Assembly: GCA_021777285.1 (NCBI GenBank)
Contig: JAJYDR010000029.1
Location: 1 to 19,497, forward strand
Source of the DNA: Actinomycetes bacterium
GTDB taxonomy: Bacteria; Actinomycetota; Acidimicrobiia; Acidimicrobiales; RAAP-2
Reading direction: 5' to 3'
Length of the DNA: 19,497 nucleotides
Below the pieces are notes generated by a model, which did not search any database, was not told the DNA's origin, and saw nothing but the letters and a program-made list of their open reading frames with translations. How positions within the stretch are numbered: position 1 is the stretch's first letter; each line of letters begins with the position of its first letter. Below, in pieces: positions 1 through 6,899 of the stretch. Made by a program: the position numbers and the translations under genes.

Positions 1-45
1 CGCACTCGCCCGCCATCGGCTCAACGCTGATGGCGGGCGAGTGCG
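1..45. repeat. Perfect 17-bp inverted repeat, possible hairpin terminator
   Basis: Bases 1-17 (CGCACTCGCCCGCCATC) are the exact reverse complement of 29-45, with an 11-nt loop at 18-28. The RNA would form a very stable G+C-rich stem. There is no U-tract, which would fit the tract-less terminators described in actinobacteria. The repeat starts at base 1, so it may extend outside the window. The ATG proposed for the next gene (30-32) lies inside the right arm. A weaker stem follows (CGCCC at 63-67 with GGGCG at 72-76). Terminator of an unseen upstream gene is the most likely role. A fold-back assembly artefact at a contig end is the alternative. Confidence 0.55.
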
Positions 46-2717
46 CGTTCACGACCTGGTGGCGCCCAATCGGGCGTAGCGATCGTTGGGCGATGCTGGT
101 TCTGGTCGTCCTGCCCGCCGTGATCTTCGGGCTTCCCGCACTGTTCGGCCATCCCGCGATCGCCCAGGACAACTTGATCCAGAACTTCCCCTTGCGGGTA
201 CTCACCGGGGAGCAACTACGCAGTGGCCACCTCCCACTGCTCAACACCCTCGCCAATTCGGGCACGCCCCTGCTCGGGGGCATGAACGCCGGGTCGTTCT
301 TCCCGCTGACCCTGCTCTTCGTGATCCCCGCGCCCATCCTCATGTGGGTCGTCAACCTGGTCGTGGTCTACGCGGCGGCGGGGATCGGACTCTTTGCCCT
401 GCTCCGGTGGTATGGCATTAGCACCTCGTCGGCCTTCGTGCCGGCCGTGCTGTATTCACTCACCGGCGCCATGAACGGCCAACTGGTCCACCTCGGCGTG
501 GTGCAGGGGTTCGCGCTCCTGCCGTGGTACGTGCTGGCGATCGTTTCGCTCGAACGGACCGTGAGCGGGTGGGAACACGGCGTGGGGCTGGGCGAACGAG
601 TCGCCTCGGCCGCACCGTCAGTACTCGGTATCACCGCCCTCTGGGCGTTAACCACGCTGTCGGGCGAACCACGGGCGATCGCGGAGATGGAGTTGCTTGG
701 CGCTGTGCTCATCCTCATCGGTGTCCTCGCGCCGCGGGCGAGATCGGCGCCGTCGTGGCGTCGGCGCGTCGAATTTGTGCTCGCGAACGCGGCGGGGATC
801 GCGTGGGGATCGCTCATCGGGCTGGCGCAACTGCTGCCGGGTTGGTCGTTCATCAACATCTCCCAACGCACTGGGCTCGGGTATCAGTTCTTCGGTGCCG
901 GCTCGCTGCCCGTGCGCTGGACGAGCCTGCTGCTCATCCCTGACCTCGTCGGGGGCAACGGGGTCGCGAATCAGCCCGCGTACTTCACCCACTACAACCT
1001 GCCCGAGGTGACCGGCTACGTCGGCGTCGCGGCCCTGATCGCCACGGTCGCCTTCGTCCTGCGCGCGACCCGCCAGGGCTGGCGCGAGGCCGAACGACCC
1101 TTCGTGCCGTTTGTCGTGGTCGGCGTGGTGGGACTCTTCGCGACCTGGGGCTACTACACACCCGTCGGGCACCTCTTTCGCGCGATCCCCCTGTTCGGCA
1201 GCACCCGACTGCAGAGTCGTAACATCATCCTGGTCGACCTGGCCGTGCTGGTCCTGCTCGGTTGGTGGTTGGACGAGTTTCGCCACGAGGCTAGCGACGC
1301 GCGTAGCTCGGGGGGGCTGCGCGCGTGGCTGGCCCTGGCGCCGGCCATCGCGGTCGTCGTGCTGAGCAGCGCGCTGCTGATCGACGGTGAGCCCATACTG
1401 CGGTGGCTCGGCGTGTCGGTGTCCGCGTCCGCACTCGTCCACTACCAGCGTCCGACGATCGTGGCCCATCTGCTCGTTGCGGCGGGTCTGGTAATCGTGA
1501 TCCGATGGTGGCGCTCGCGCCCGACGAGGATGCGATGGCTGCACTTCCTCGTCGCGGTCGACGCACTGCTCTTTTTCGCCTTCACCACCACGGGGCTCGT
1601 CGGGGGGCGATCGTCACCGATGCCGAGTCCCGCCGCCGCCGCGGCGCACCTGGGCGACGCCGGACGTTTCGCCCTGATCGATCCGTCCGGAGCGCATCAG
1701 GGGCTCTACGAGACGCTCGGTGCGCCCAACGTCAACGTCTTCACGGGCCTCGCGAGTGTCCAGGGCTACGGCTCGCTCGTGAACGCGCTTTACGGCAACG
1801 TGACCGCGACGCACCCGATGTTCTCGCTCAACCCCTGCCAGCTGGCCGACGGCACCTTTCGTCAGCTGCGTCTCGAAACGGTGGTCGTCTCCTCGGACAA
1901 ACTGGCAACCCCCGTCACCGGGCCGTTGCCGAACCCCAAGTCCTGCCTGCCCCTGCGGCCCACGGCGCGCACGGAACGCTTCTTTGGACAACTGCTGCCG
2001 GTGCGCAACGTCGTGCTCGCCAGCGTGAACAATCGTCGCATCTCGACGGGAACGGTCTCGGTCCAACTACTCAACCACGCGGGGCGCCCTATCGGTCCGG
2101 TGCTGAGTGCCACGGGCGCCGCGTCACTCACCTTTGACTTCTCGTCGTATCACCACGAGAGCGCCGGCATCGCGGTGAGCGCACCCGATCGGGCCATCTT
2201 CAACTTCGCCGAAGTGATCACCCGTGGCGATCCCCAGCACGAGTACCGCCTGGCCACGGCCTTCCAGCAAGCGCTCGCTTCGCCGGGCTGGCGACTCGCG
2301 CAGACGACCGGCACCGTCGCCTACTTCCGCGCGACGTCCCTGCGACCACCGTCGTGGCTCGGTTCGAACGCCGGGCGCTCGCGCGTGGTGTCCATACGAG
2401 ACACCGCGTACGGCGATTCGTGGGTCACCGTGCACGCCGTGGCGCCGACGATTCTCAAGCGCTCGATGGAGTGGATACCAGGTTGGCGGGCCTCGGCGCA
2501 GAACACGAGGACCCACGAGACCATCACGTTGCACGTGGTCCGGTCGGGACTCATCGAACAGGTCGACGTGCCCCGGGGTGACTGGACGGTCCACTTCTAC
2601 TACCACGCGCCCCACATCGAGCTCGGCCTCATCGGCACGGGCGTGGGGCTCATCGGCTGGCTCGGCGCGCTCGAGGTCACCAGACGGCGACGGCGACGCG
2701 CTAGGGTGCCATCGTGA
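30..2717 (+). CDS. YfhO-like multi-pass membrane protein (GT-C type), 5' end uncertain
   Basis: This 895-residue integral membrane protein resembles the YfhO family, GT-C-fold proteins linked to glycosylation of surface polymers; the substrate here is unknown. A first helix lies at about residues 21-42. It is followed by an extracytoplasmic loop with QDN (46-48) and the segment LRSGHLPLLNTLANSGTPLL, typical of YfhO proteins. About a dozen further helices reach to about residue 525. An extracytoplasmic domain spans about 530-860, and a last helix at about 865-883 is followed by an arginine-rich cytoplasmic tail. The frame is open to the window edge, and the ATG at 30 sits in a hairpin arm without a ribosome binding site. 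The true start could lie upstream, or at ATG 93, directly before the first helix. The stop overlaps dapB as GTGA. The family call is fairly secure; the function is not. Confidence 0.75.
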   Translation: MAGECAFTTWWRPIGRSDRWAMLVLVVLPAVIFGLPALFGHPAIAQDNLIQNFPLRVLTGEQLRSGHLPLLNTLANSGTPLLGGMNAGSFFPLTLLFVIPAPILMWVVNLVVVYAAAGIGLFALLRWYGISTSSAFVPAVLYSLTGAMNGQLVHLGVVQGFALLPWYVLAIVSLERTVSGWEHGVGLGERVASAAPSVLGITALWALTTLSGEPRAIAEMELLGAVLILIGVLAPRARSAPSWRRRVEFVLANAAGIAWGSLIGLAQLLPGWSFINISQRTGLGYQFFGAGSLPVRWTSLLLIPDLVGGNGVANQPAYFTHYNLPEVTGYVGVAALIATVAFVLRATRQGWREAERPFVPFVVVGVVGLFATWGYYTPVGHLFRAIPLFGSTRLQSRNIILVDLAVLVLLGWWLDEFRHEASDARSSGGLRAWLALAPAIAVVVLSSALLIDGEPILRWLGVSVSASALVHYQRPTIVAHLLVAAGLVIVIRWWRSRPTRMRWLHFLVAVDALLFFAFTTTGLVGGRSSPMPSPAAAAAHLGDAGRFALIDPSGAHQGLYETLGAPNVNVFTGLASVQGYGSLVNALYGNVTATHPMFSLNPCQLADGTFRQLRLETVVVSSDKLATPVTGPLPNPKSCLPLRPTARTERFFGQLLPVRNVVLASVNNRRISTGTVSVQLLNHAGRPIGPVLSATGAASLTFDFSSYHHESAGIAVSAPDRAIFNFAEVITRGDPQHEYRLATAFQQALASPGWRLAQTTGTVAYFRATSLRPPSWLGSNAGRSRVVSIRDTAYGDSWVTVHAVAPTILKRSMEWIPGWRASAQNTRTHETITLHVVRSGLIEQVDVPRGDWTVHFYYHAPHIELGLIGTGVGLIGWLGALEVTRRRRRRARVPS
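2702..2707 (+). promoter_or_regulatory. -10 hexamer (TAGGGT) for leaderless dapB
   Basis: TAGGGT matches the actinobacterial -10 pattern TANNNT and ends exactly 6 nt before the GTG of dapB. This places transcription start at or next to the start codon. It lies inside the last codons of the YfhO-like gene. No convincing -35 element is visible. Confidence 0.55.
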
Positions 2718-3487
2718 TCGGCATCGCAATAGTTGGTGGCGCCGGTCGAATGGGCCAGGTGATGGCCAACGGGCTCGCAACGTACCCCGAGTTCGACGTC
2801 GTCGCGCTCGTCGACCGGTCGCCGGGCCCTACCGGCGACGGTGCGGTGTGGTTCACGACGCTCGAGCACGTGGACGCGTCGCCGGTCGACGTCGTGGTGG
2901 ACTTCTCGACTCCCGAAGGGGTCATCGCGTCGGCACAGTGGTGCGCGAGTCACGCCAAGGCGCTCGTCGTTGGTGCGACCGGGCTTAGCGAAGCCGACAG
3001 GGCGGTCCTGGGCGAACTGGCCGAGCGGACGCCCATCGTCGTGGCGAGCAACTTCTCCATCGGCGCGGTGTTGGCTGAACGGTTCGCGGCCACGGCGGCA
3101 CCGTTCTTCGATCGGGTCGAGATCATCGAGTTGCACCACGACGGCAAGGTCGACGCGCCGTCGGGGACCTCGATCGCGACCGCCCGTGCCGTCGCGCGGG
3201 CCCGCCAGCGAGCGGGCCGCACGACCGACGCTGAGCCGACCCTTCGTCAAACTGTCGAGGGCGCCCGTGGCGCTTCTGTCGAGGGCGTGCCAGTGCACGC
3301 CGTTCGCCTGCCGGGTCTGGTCGCGCACCAAGAGGTGCTCTTCGGCTCGCCCGGCGAGGGTTTGATAATCCGCCACGACTCCTATGACCGGTCGAGTTTC
3401 GTCACCGGCGTTGCCACGGTATTACGCCACCTGCCGTCCACACCGGGCCTCGTCGAGGGGCTCGACCGTTTTATCGACGGCGTGTGA
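2714..3487 (+). CDS. dapB: 4-hydroxy-tetrahydrodipicolinate reductase
   Basis: DapB reduces 4-hydroxy-tetrahydrodipicolinate to tetrahydrodipicolinate with NAD(P)H in the cytoplasm, the step after DapA on the way to meso-diaminopimelate and lysine. The 257-residue protein has the normal family length. The N-terminal Rossmann motif GGAGRMG is at residues 8-14, VVDFSTPEG at 61-69 and VVGATG at 85-90. The signature ELHHDGKVDAPSGTS is at 139-153, where H141, H142 and K145 correspond to the catalytic and substrate-binding residues. The GTG start overlaps the upstream TGA (GTGA) and is preceded by a -10 hexamer at leaderless spacing. It can therefore be both coupled to the upstream gene and transcribed on its own. 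The next gene, dapA, supplies its substrate. Confidence 0.95.
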   Translation: MIGIAIVGGAGRMGQVMANGLATYPEFDVVALVDRSPGPTGDGAVWFTTLEHVDASPVDVVVDFSTPEGVIASAQWCASHAKALVVGATGLSEADRAVLGELAERTPIVVASNFSIGAVLAERFAATAAPFFDRVEIIELHHDGKVDAPSGTSIATARAVARARQRAGRTTDAEPTLRQTVEGARGASVEGVPVHAVRLPGLVAHQEVLFGSPGEGLIIRHDSYDRSSFVTGVATVLRHLPSTPGLVEGLDRFIDGV

Positions 3488-3507
3488 GCGGCACCTCGGG
3501 TCACTGG

Positions 3508-3513
3508 TAACTT
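3508..3513 (+). promoter_or_regulatory. -10 hexamer (TAACTT) for leaderless dapA
   Basis: TAACTT fits TANNNT, is preceded by TGG (an extended -10 look), and ends 6 nt before the dapA ATG. The only Shine-Dalgarno-like run, GAGG at 3515-3518, is one base from the ATG and too close to act. A 6-bp inverted repeat, ACCTCG (3493-3498) with CGAGGT (3514-3519), flanks the hexamer. Confidence 0.6.
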
Positions 3514-3519
3514 CGAGGT

Positions 3520-4416
3520 ATGGCGTCACCAACCTTCGGAACGGTTTTGACCGCCATGGTCACGCCGTTCAGCGACGACGGCGCTGTCGATCTCGACACG
3601 GCCGCCGCGGTCGCGCATCATCTCGTGACGAGCGGGAGTGACGGCATCGTGGTCGCAGGTTCGACGGGCGAGGGCACCGCGCTCAGCGACGACGAGAAGA
3701 TGGACCTCTTCGCGTGCGTCGCCGCAGCGGTGAGCGTCCCGGTGCTCGCCGGGTCGACCTCGTCGGACACGGCCCGCTCGGTCGCCCTGACGCGGCGCGT
3801 CGCCGATACGGGCGTCGCGGGTGTGCTCGCGACGACGCCGGCCTACGCCCGGCCGAGCCAGGCCGGCATCGCCGGTCACCTGGGCGCGATCGCCGAGAGC
3901 ACCCCGCTGCCGGTCATGCTCTATGACATCCCCTCGCGCACCGGTCGCAAGATCGCCGCGACGACCACCATTGAACTCGTACGCGAACACGCCAACATCC
4001 GTGCGTTGAAGGACGCCTCGGGTGACCTGCCCGGCGCCGCGCACGTCAAGGCCGTTCTCGGCGATGACCTCGACCTCTACAGCGGCGACGACTCGCTGCT
4101 GCTGGCGTTCCTCGCCATCGGCGCGACGGGCATCGTCTCGGTCGCCGCCCACTGGGCGGGACCCGAGTTCGCCGCGATCGTGGCGAGCGTCGCCAAGGGG
4201 GACTGGGTCATGGCCCGCGAGCTCAATGAGCGACTCGCGCGCAGCTGTTCCTTCGAGTCAACCGAGTCGGCGCCCAACCCGATCCCCGCGAAGGCCGCCA
4301 TGCGATCCCTCGGGTTCGCCGTCGGTCAGTGTCGCTGGCCACTCGGGCCGATCGGCAGTGACGTCGACGCGACCGCCGCGTCGGTGGTCGCCGAGCTTCG
4401 AGCCGCCCGTGGCTAA
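3520..4416 (+). CDS. dapA: 4-hydroxy-tetrahydrodipicolinate synthase
   Basis: DapA condenses pyruvate with aspartate semialdehyde, the committed step of the diaminopimelate/lysine branch. It is a cytoplasmic TIM-barrel Schiff-base lyase, and 298 residues is the usual length. Visible motifs are GSTGEGTAL (47-55, usually GTTGE), TPAYARPSQ (106-114, with Y109 in the place of the tyrosine relayed in catalysis), LYDIPSRTG (134-142, Y135 and R140) and ALKDASGD (162-169). K164 is the Schiff-base lysine. The ATG follows dapB by 32 nt and has its own leaderless-type -10. The 3' end overlaps rnj by 8 nt, so the two probably share a transcript. The dapA–rnj pairing is one I recall as conserved in actinobacteria. 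Confidence 0.95.
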   Translation: MASPTFGTVLTAMVTPFSDDGAVDLDTAAAVAHHLVTSGSDGIVVAGSTGEGTALSDDEKMDLFACVAAAVSVPVLAGSTSSDTARSVALTRRVADTGVAGVLATTPAYARPSQAGIAGHLGAIAESTPLPVMLYDIPSRTGRKIAATTTIELVREHANIRALKDASGDLPGAAHVKAVLGDDLDLYSGDDSLLLAFLAIGATGIVSVAAHWAGPEFAAIVASVAKGDWVMARELNERLARSCSFESTESAPNPIPAKAAMRSLGFAVGQCRWPLGPIGSDVDATAASVVAELRAARG

Positions 4417-6070
4417 CGAACGCGTCCGGATCACCTTCCTCGGTGGTCTCGGTGAGATCGGTCGGAACTGTCTCGCGCTCGAGCAGGACGGCCGCATCGT
4501 CGTGATCGACGCGGGCCTCATGTTCCCCGAGCCGACGATGTACGGCGTCGACCTGATCCTGCCCGACTTCCGGTGGTTGATCGAACGACGCGACCGGGTC
4601 GACGGCATCGTGTTGACCCACGGTCACGAGGACCACACCGGCGCCCTGCGGTACCTGATCAAGGACGTCAACGTGCCGATCTACGGCTCCGCACTGACTG
4701 TGGGCTTCGCTCGCCACCGGCTGAGCGAGGCGAAGCTGGCGGCCAAGTGTACCTTCATCGAGGTCACCGACGGCGAGCGTCGTCGCATCGGTCCCTTCGA
4801 ATTCGAATTCATCCCCGTTACCCACTCGGTGCCGAGCGCGCACGCGCTGGCCGTGCGGACCTCGGTGGGCATCGTGGTGCACTCGGGCGATTTCAAGTTG
4901 GACCAGACCCCGATCGACAACCGTCGCACCGACCTGGCTCGACTCGGCGCGATTGGCGACGAAGGCGTCGCGCTGTTGCTGTGCGACTCCACGAACGCCG
5001 AGGAGCCGGGGTTCACGAACTCCGAGCGCACAGTCGGCGGCGCGCTACGCCGGCTCTTCCTCGAACGGCCTCAGCGGCGCATGGTCGTCGCGTGCTTCGC
5101 CAGCCACATCCATCGGGTCCAGCAGATCATCGACGTCGCGCGTGAGCAGGGACGCAAGGTCGCACTCATGGGACGCTCGATGGAGGCCAACGTCAAGCTG
5201 GCGCGCAAACTGCACCTCTTGCACGCCGACGCCGCGGACTTCATCGACATCGAGACCGTCGACCGCTACGAGCCAGGCCAGGTCTGCGTGATCTGCACCG
5301 GCAGTCAGGGCGAGCCGATGGCGGCGCTGACCAAGATGTCCCGCGGCGACGCGCGGTCCTTGCGCGTCGGCGTCAACGATACCGTGATCTTGAGCTCACA
5401 CCCCATTCCCGGCAACGAGTGGTCGGTCGGGCGCGTCATCGACGATCTGCACCGCGCCGGCACCGAGGTCATCGACTCGAGCCAAGAGCCGGTCCACGCG
5501 TCGGGCCACGCCCGCCAAGGTGAGCTCCGTACGTTCCACCAGCTCGTTCGCCCGCGCAACTTCGTGCCGGTGCACGGCGAGTACCGCCACCTCGTCCACC
5601 ACGCCGAACTCGCCCGGTCGATGGGGCTGTCCAACAAGCACATCCTGCTCTGCGAGGACGGCGACCAGATCGAGGTACGCGCCGATGGGATCCGTCGCGC
5701 GGGCGAGGTACCGGCCGGTCTGCACTACATTGACGGCTCGGCTGGCGATCTCGACGAACGACCGCTCGAGGAGCGGCGCATGCTCGCCGAGTTCGGCGTA
5801 CTACTGCTGTCGGCGGGCGTCGACGGCGAGCTCGCGCGGATCGTCCAGCCGGTGCGGGTCGTCGCTCGCGGCTGGTTCGACGGCGAGACCGACCGTCAGT
5901 TGATCACCACGGTCACCGACGCCGTCCGCGTGGCGATCGACGAGGCGCTCGCCGACGGCGAGCGCGACGAGAGCGCGCTCAACAAGGCCGCCCAACGGGC
6001 CGCGGGACGTCTGCTTGGTCAGCGTTTCCGTCGTCAGCCGGTGCTGATGACGGCGGTCGTCGTCTACTGA
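4409..6070 (+). CDS. rnj: Ribonuclease J
   Basis: RNase J is a metallo-beta-lactamase/beta-CASP nuclease with 5' exonuclease and endonuclease activity, used in rRNA maturation and mRNA decay in the cytoplasm. The GTG at 4409, which overlaps the end of dapA by 8 nt, gives 553 residues, matching the family's roughly 555. The N-terminus reads ITFLGGLGEIGRNC (8-21). The metal-binding motif HGHEDH is at 71-76. HSGDFKLD follows the next metal histidine region, and the beta-CASP and C-terminal part holds VHASGHA and VPVHGEYRHL. The open frame runs upstream through dapA, but there it is only a shadow with a non-homologous sequence, so the later GTG is chosen. It ends one base from the convergent stop of the neighbouring flavoprotein gene. 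Confidence 0.93.
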   Translation: MANERVRITFLGGLGEIGRNCLALEQDGRIVVIDAGLMFPEPTMYGVDLILPDFRWLIERRDRVDGIVLTHGHEDHTGALRYLIKDVNVPIYGSALTVGFARHRLSEAKLAAKCTFIEVTDGERRRIGPFEFEFIPVTHSVPSAHALAVRTSVGIVVHSGDFKLDQTPIDNRRTDLARLGAIGDEGVALLLCDSTNAEEPGFTNSERTVGGALRRLFLERPQRRMVVACFASHIHRVQQIIDVAREQGRKVALMGRSMEANVKLARKLHLLHADAADFIDIETVDRYEPGQVCVICTGSQGEPMAALTKMSRGDARSLRVGVNDTVILSSHPIPGNEWSVGRVIDDLHRAGTEVIDSSQEPVHASGHARQGELRTFHQLVRPRNFVPVHGEYRHLVHHAELARSMGLSNKHILLCEDGDQIEVRADGIRRAGEVPAGLHYIDGSAGDLDERPLEERRMLAEFGVLLLSAGVDGELARIVQPVRVVARGWFDGETDRQLITTVTDAVRVAIDEALADGERDESALNKAAQRAAGRLLGQRFRRQPVLMTAVVVY

Positions 6071-6071
6071 T

Positions 6072-6836
6072 TCAGGAGTCGGACTTGTCCGGCTCGCCGT
6101 GGTCGGCGTTCGCCCGGCCGAGCCGCCAGTAGGCCTTGTGACTGATGTCCTGGTCGCGAAGACCGCGGTCGCGTAGCGCGTCGCGCACGGCGCGCACCAC
6201 CGAGAACTCGCCCAAGACGTAAGCGTGACCCTGGTCGGGCGGGAAGGCGAAGGCACTCAGTCCGCTCAGCAGGCCGGCGGGGTCGTTGCGACTCCGCTCG
6301 CGCCGGTCCACGAAGATCCCGGTGACGCCGAGCCCCTCGTCGAAGTCGGCCGTCAGTGCGTCGTCGTCCTGGTCGATCTCGACGATGAAGATGGCCCGTC
6401 CGGGGGTCTCGATGCTCTGGGCGAGACGGTAGAACGCGGCCAGCCCACTCACGTCGCCGATGAACAGATGCCAGTCGGCCGACTCAGCGAGCGTGATCTT
6501 GCCCCGGGGACCAATGACGTCGACCGCGTTGCCGGCGGCGGCCGACTGGGCCCAGGTGCTGCCCGCGCCGACGTGGTCGGTGCTCACCCAAATCGAGAAC
6601 CGGTGGTTGTCGTAGTCCACCGAGCGAACCGTGTAGCGGCGACGGACGTGATGACCGTCGTGGCGGACGCGGACCATGACATCGTTACCCGGCACGCCCG
6701 CGAGTCGTGGGTCGCCGTGCAGCACGACCTCGTGCAGCGACGCGCAGATCGGTCGGGCGCTGACGACGGAGCAGGAGGCCGTGCGCGCGCCGAGGCGTTC
6801 GGCGAGTTCGGTGGAGGAGCGATGGGCTGATGGCAC
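6072..6836 (-). CDS. Siderophore-interacting protein (FAD-dependent ferric-siderophore reductase, ViuB/SIP family)
   Basis: SIP/ViuB proteins are cytoplasmic flavoproteins that reduce ferric siderophores to release iron. The 254-residue protein shows RRYTVR at 66-71, the FAD-binding RxYT/S motif in the first barrel domain, and GPRGK at 109-113. The nucleotide-binding half has GDVSGLAAFYRL (127-138) and GEFSVVRAVRDAL (209-221). The family C-terminal signature HKAYWRLGRAN is at 233-243. The start is GTG with a -10 hexamer 6 nt upstream, so it is probably leaderless. No siderophore synthesis or uptake gene is nearby. It is the only minus-strand gene among the left-hand genes, sits between rnj and ftsK, and stops one base from the rnj stop. 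The natural substrate cannot be told from sequence. Confidence 0.88.
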   Translation of the reverse strand: MPSAHRSSTELAERLGARTASCSVVSARPICASLHEVVLHGDPRLAGVPGNDVMVRVRHDGHHVRRRYTVRSVDYDNHRFSIWVSTDHVGAGSTWAQSAAAGNAVDVIGPRGKITLAESADWHLFIGDVSGLAAFYRLAQSIETPGRAIFIVEIDQDDDALTADFDEGLGVTGIFVDRRERSRNDPAGLLSGLSAFAFPPDQGHAYVLGEFSVVRAVRDALRDRGLRDQDISHKAYWRLGRANADHGEPDKSDS

Positions 6837-6842
6837 GTCGCA

Positions 6843-6848
6843 AGCCTA
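6843..6848 (-). promoter_or_regulatory. -10 hexamer (TAGGCT, minus strand) for the siderophore-interacting gene
   Basis: On the minus strand TAGGCT ends 6 nt before the GTG at 6836, the same geometry as dapB, dapA, thrB and dapD. It shares a 63-bp divergent region with the ftsK promoter, so the upstream regions of the two promoters overlap. No iron-box operator was recognised. Confidence 0.55.
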
Positions 6849-6885
6849 ATGGGGCAGAAATAGCCCGGCGAGAACTCGGGTTCGG

Positions 6886-6891
6886 TAAGTT
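6886..6891 (+). promoter_or_regulatory. -10 hexamer (TAAGTT) for ftsK
   Basis: TAAGTT fits TANNNT and ends 8 nt before the ATG at 6900. It is only 2 nt from an alternative in-frame GTG at 6894, too close for that codon to be in a transcript from this promoter. The spacing therefore favours the ATG at 6900 with a leader of zero to two bases. Confidence 0.5.
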
Positions 6892-6899
6892 GAGTGGGT

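Noticed and set aside
648..1544. A 298-codon minus-strand open frame inside the YfhO-like gene
   Set aside because: Low-complexity charged sequence without family motifs, lying opposite clear transmembrane helices of the plus-strand gene.
3515..3518. GAGG as ribosome binding site of dapA
   Set aside because: Only one base separates it from the ATG, too close to work. The leaderless -10 explains the start better.
4022..4408. Upstream extension of the RNase J frame through dapA
   Set aside because: The translated extension is Arg/Ser/Pro-rich and unlike RNase J, whose N-terminus begins at about 4409. It overlaps the catalytic part of dapA in another frame.
6894..6899. In-frame GTG at 6894 as the ftsK start
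   Set aside because: It lies only 2 nt from the -10 hexamer, so a transcript from that promoter would start after it. ATG at 6900 fits.
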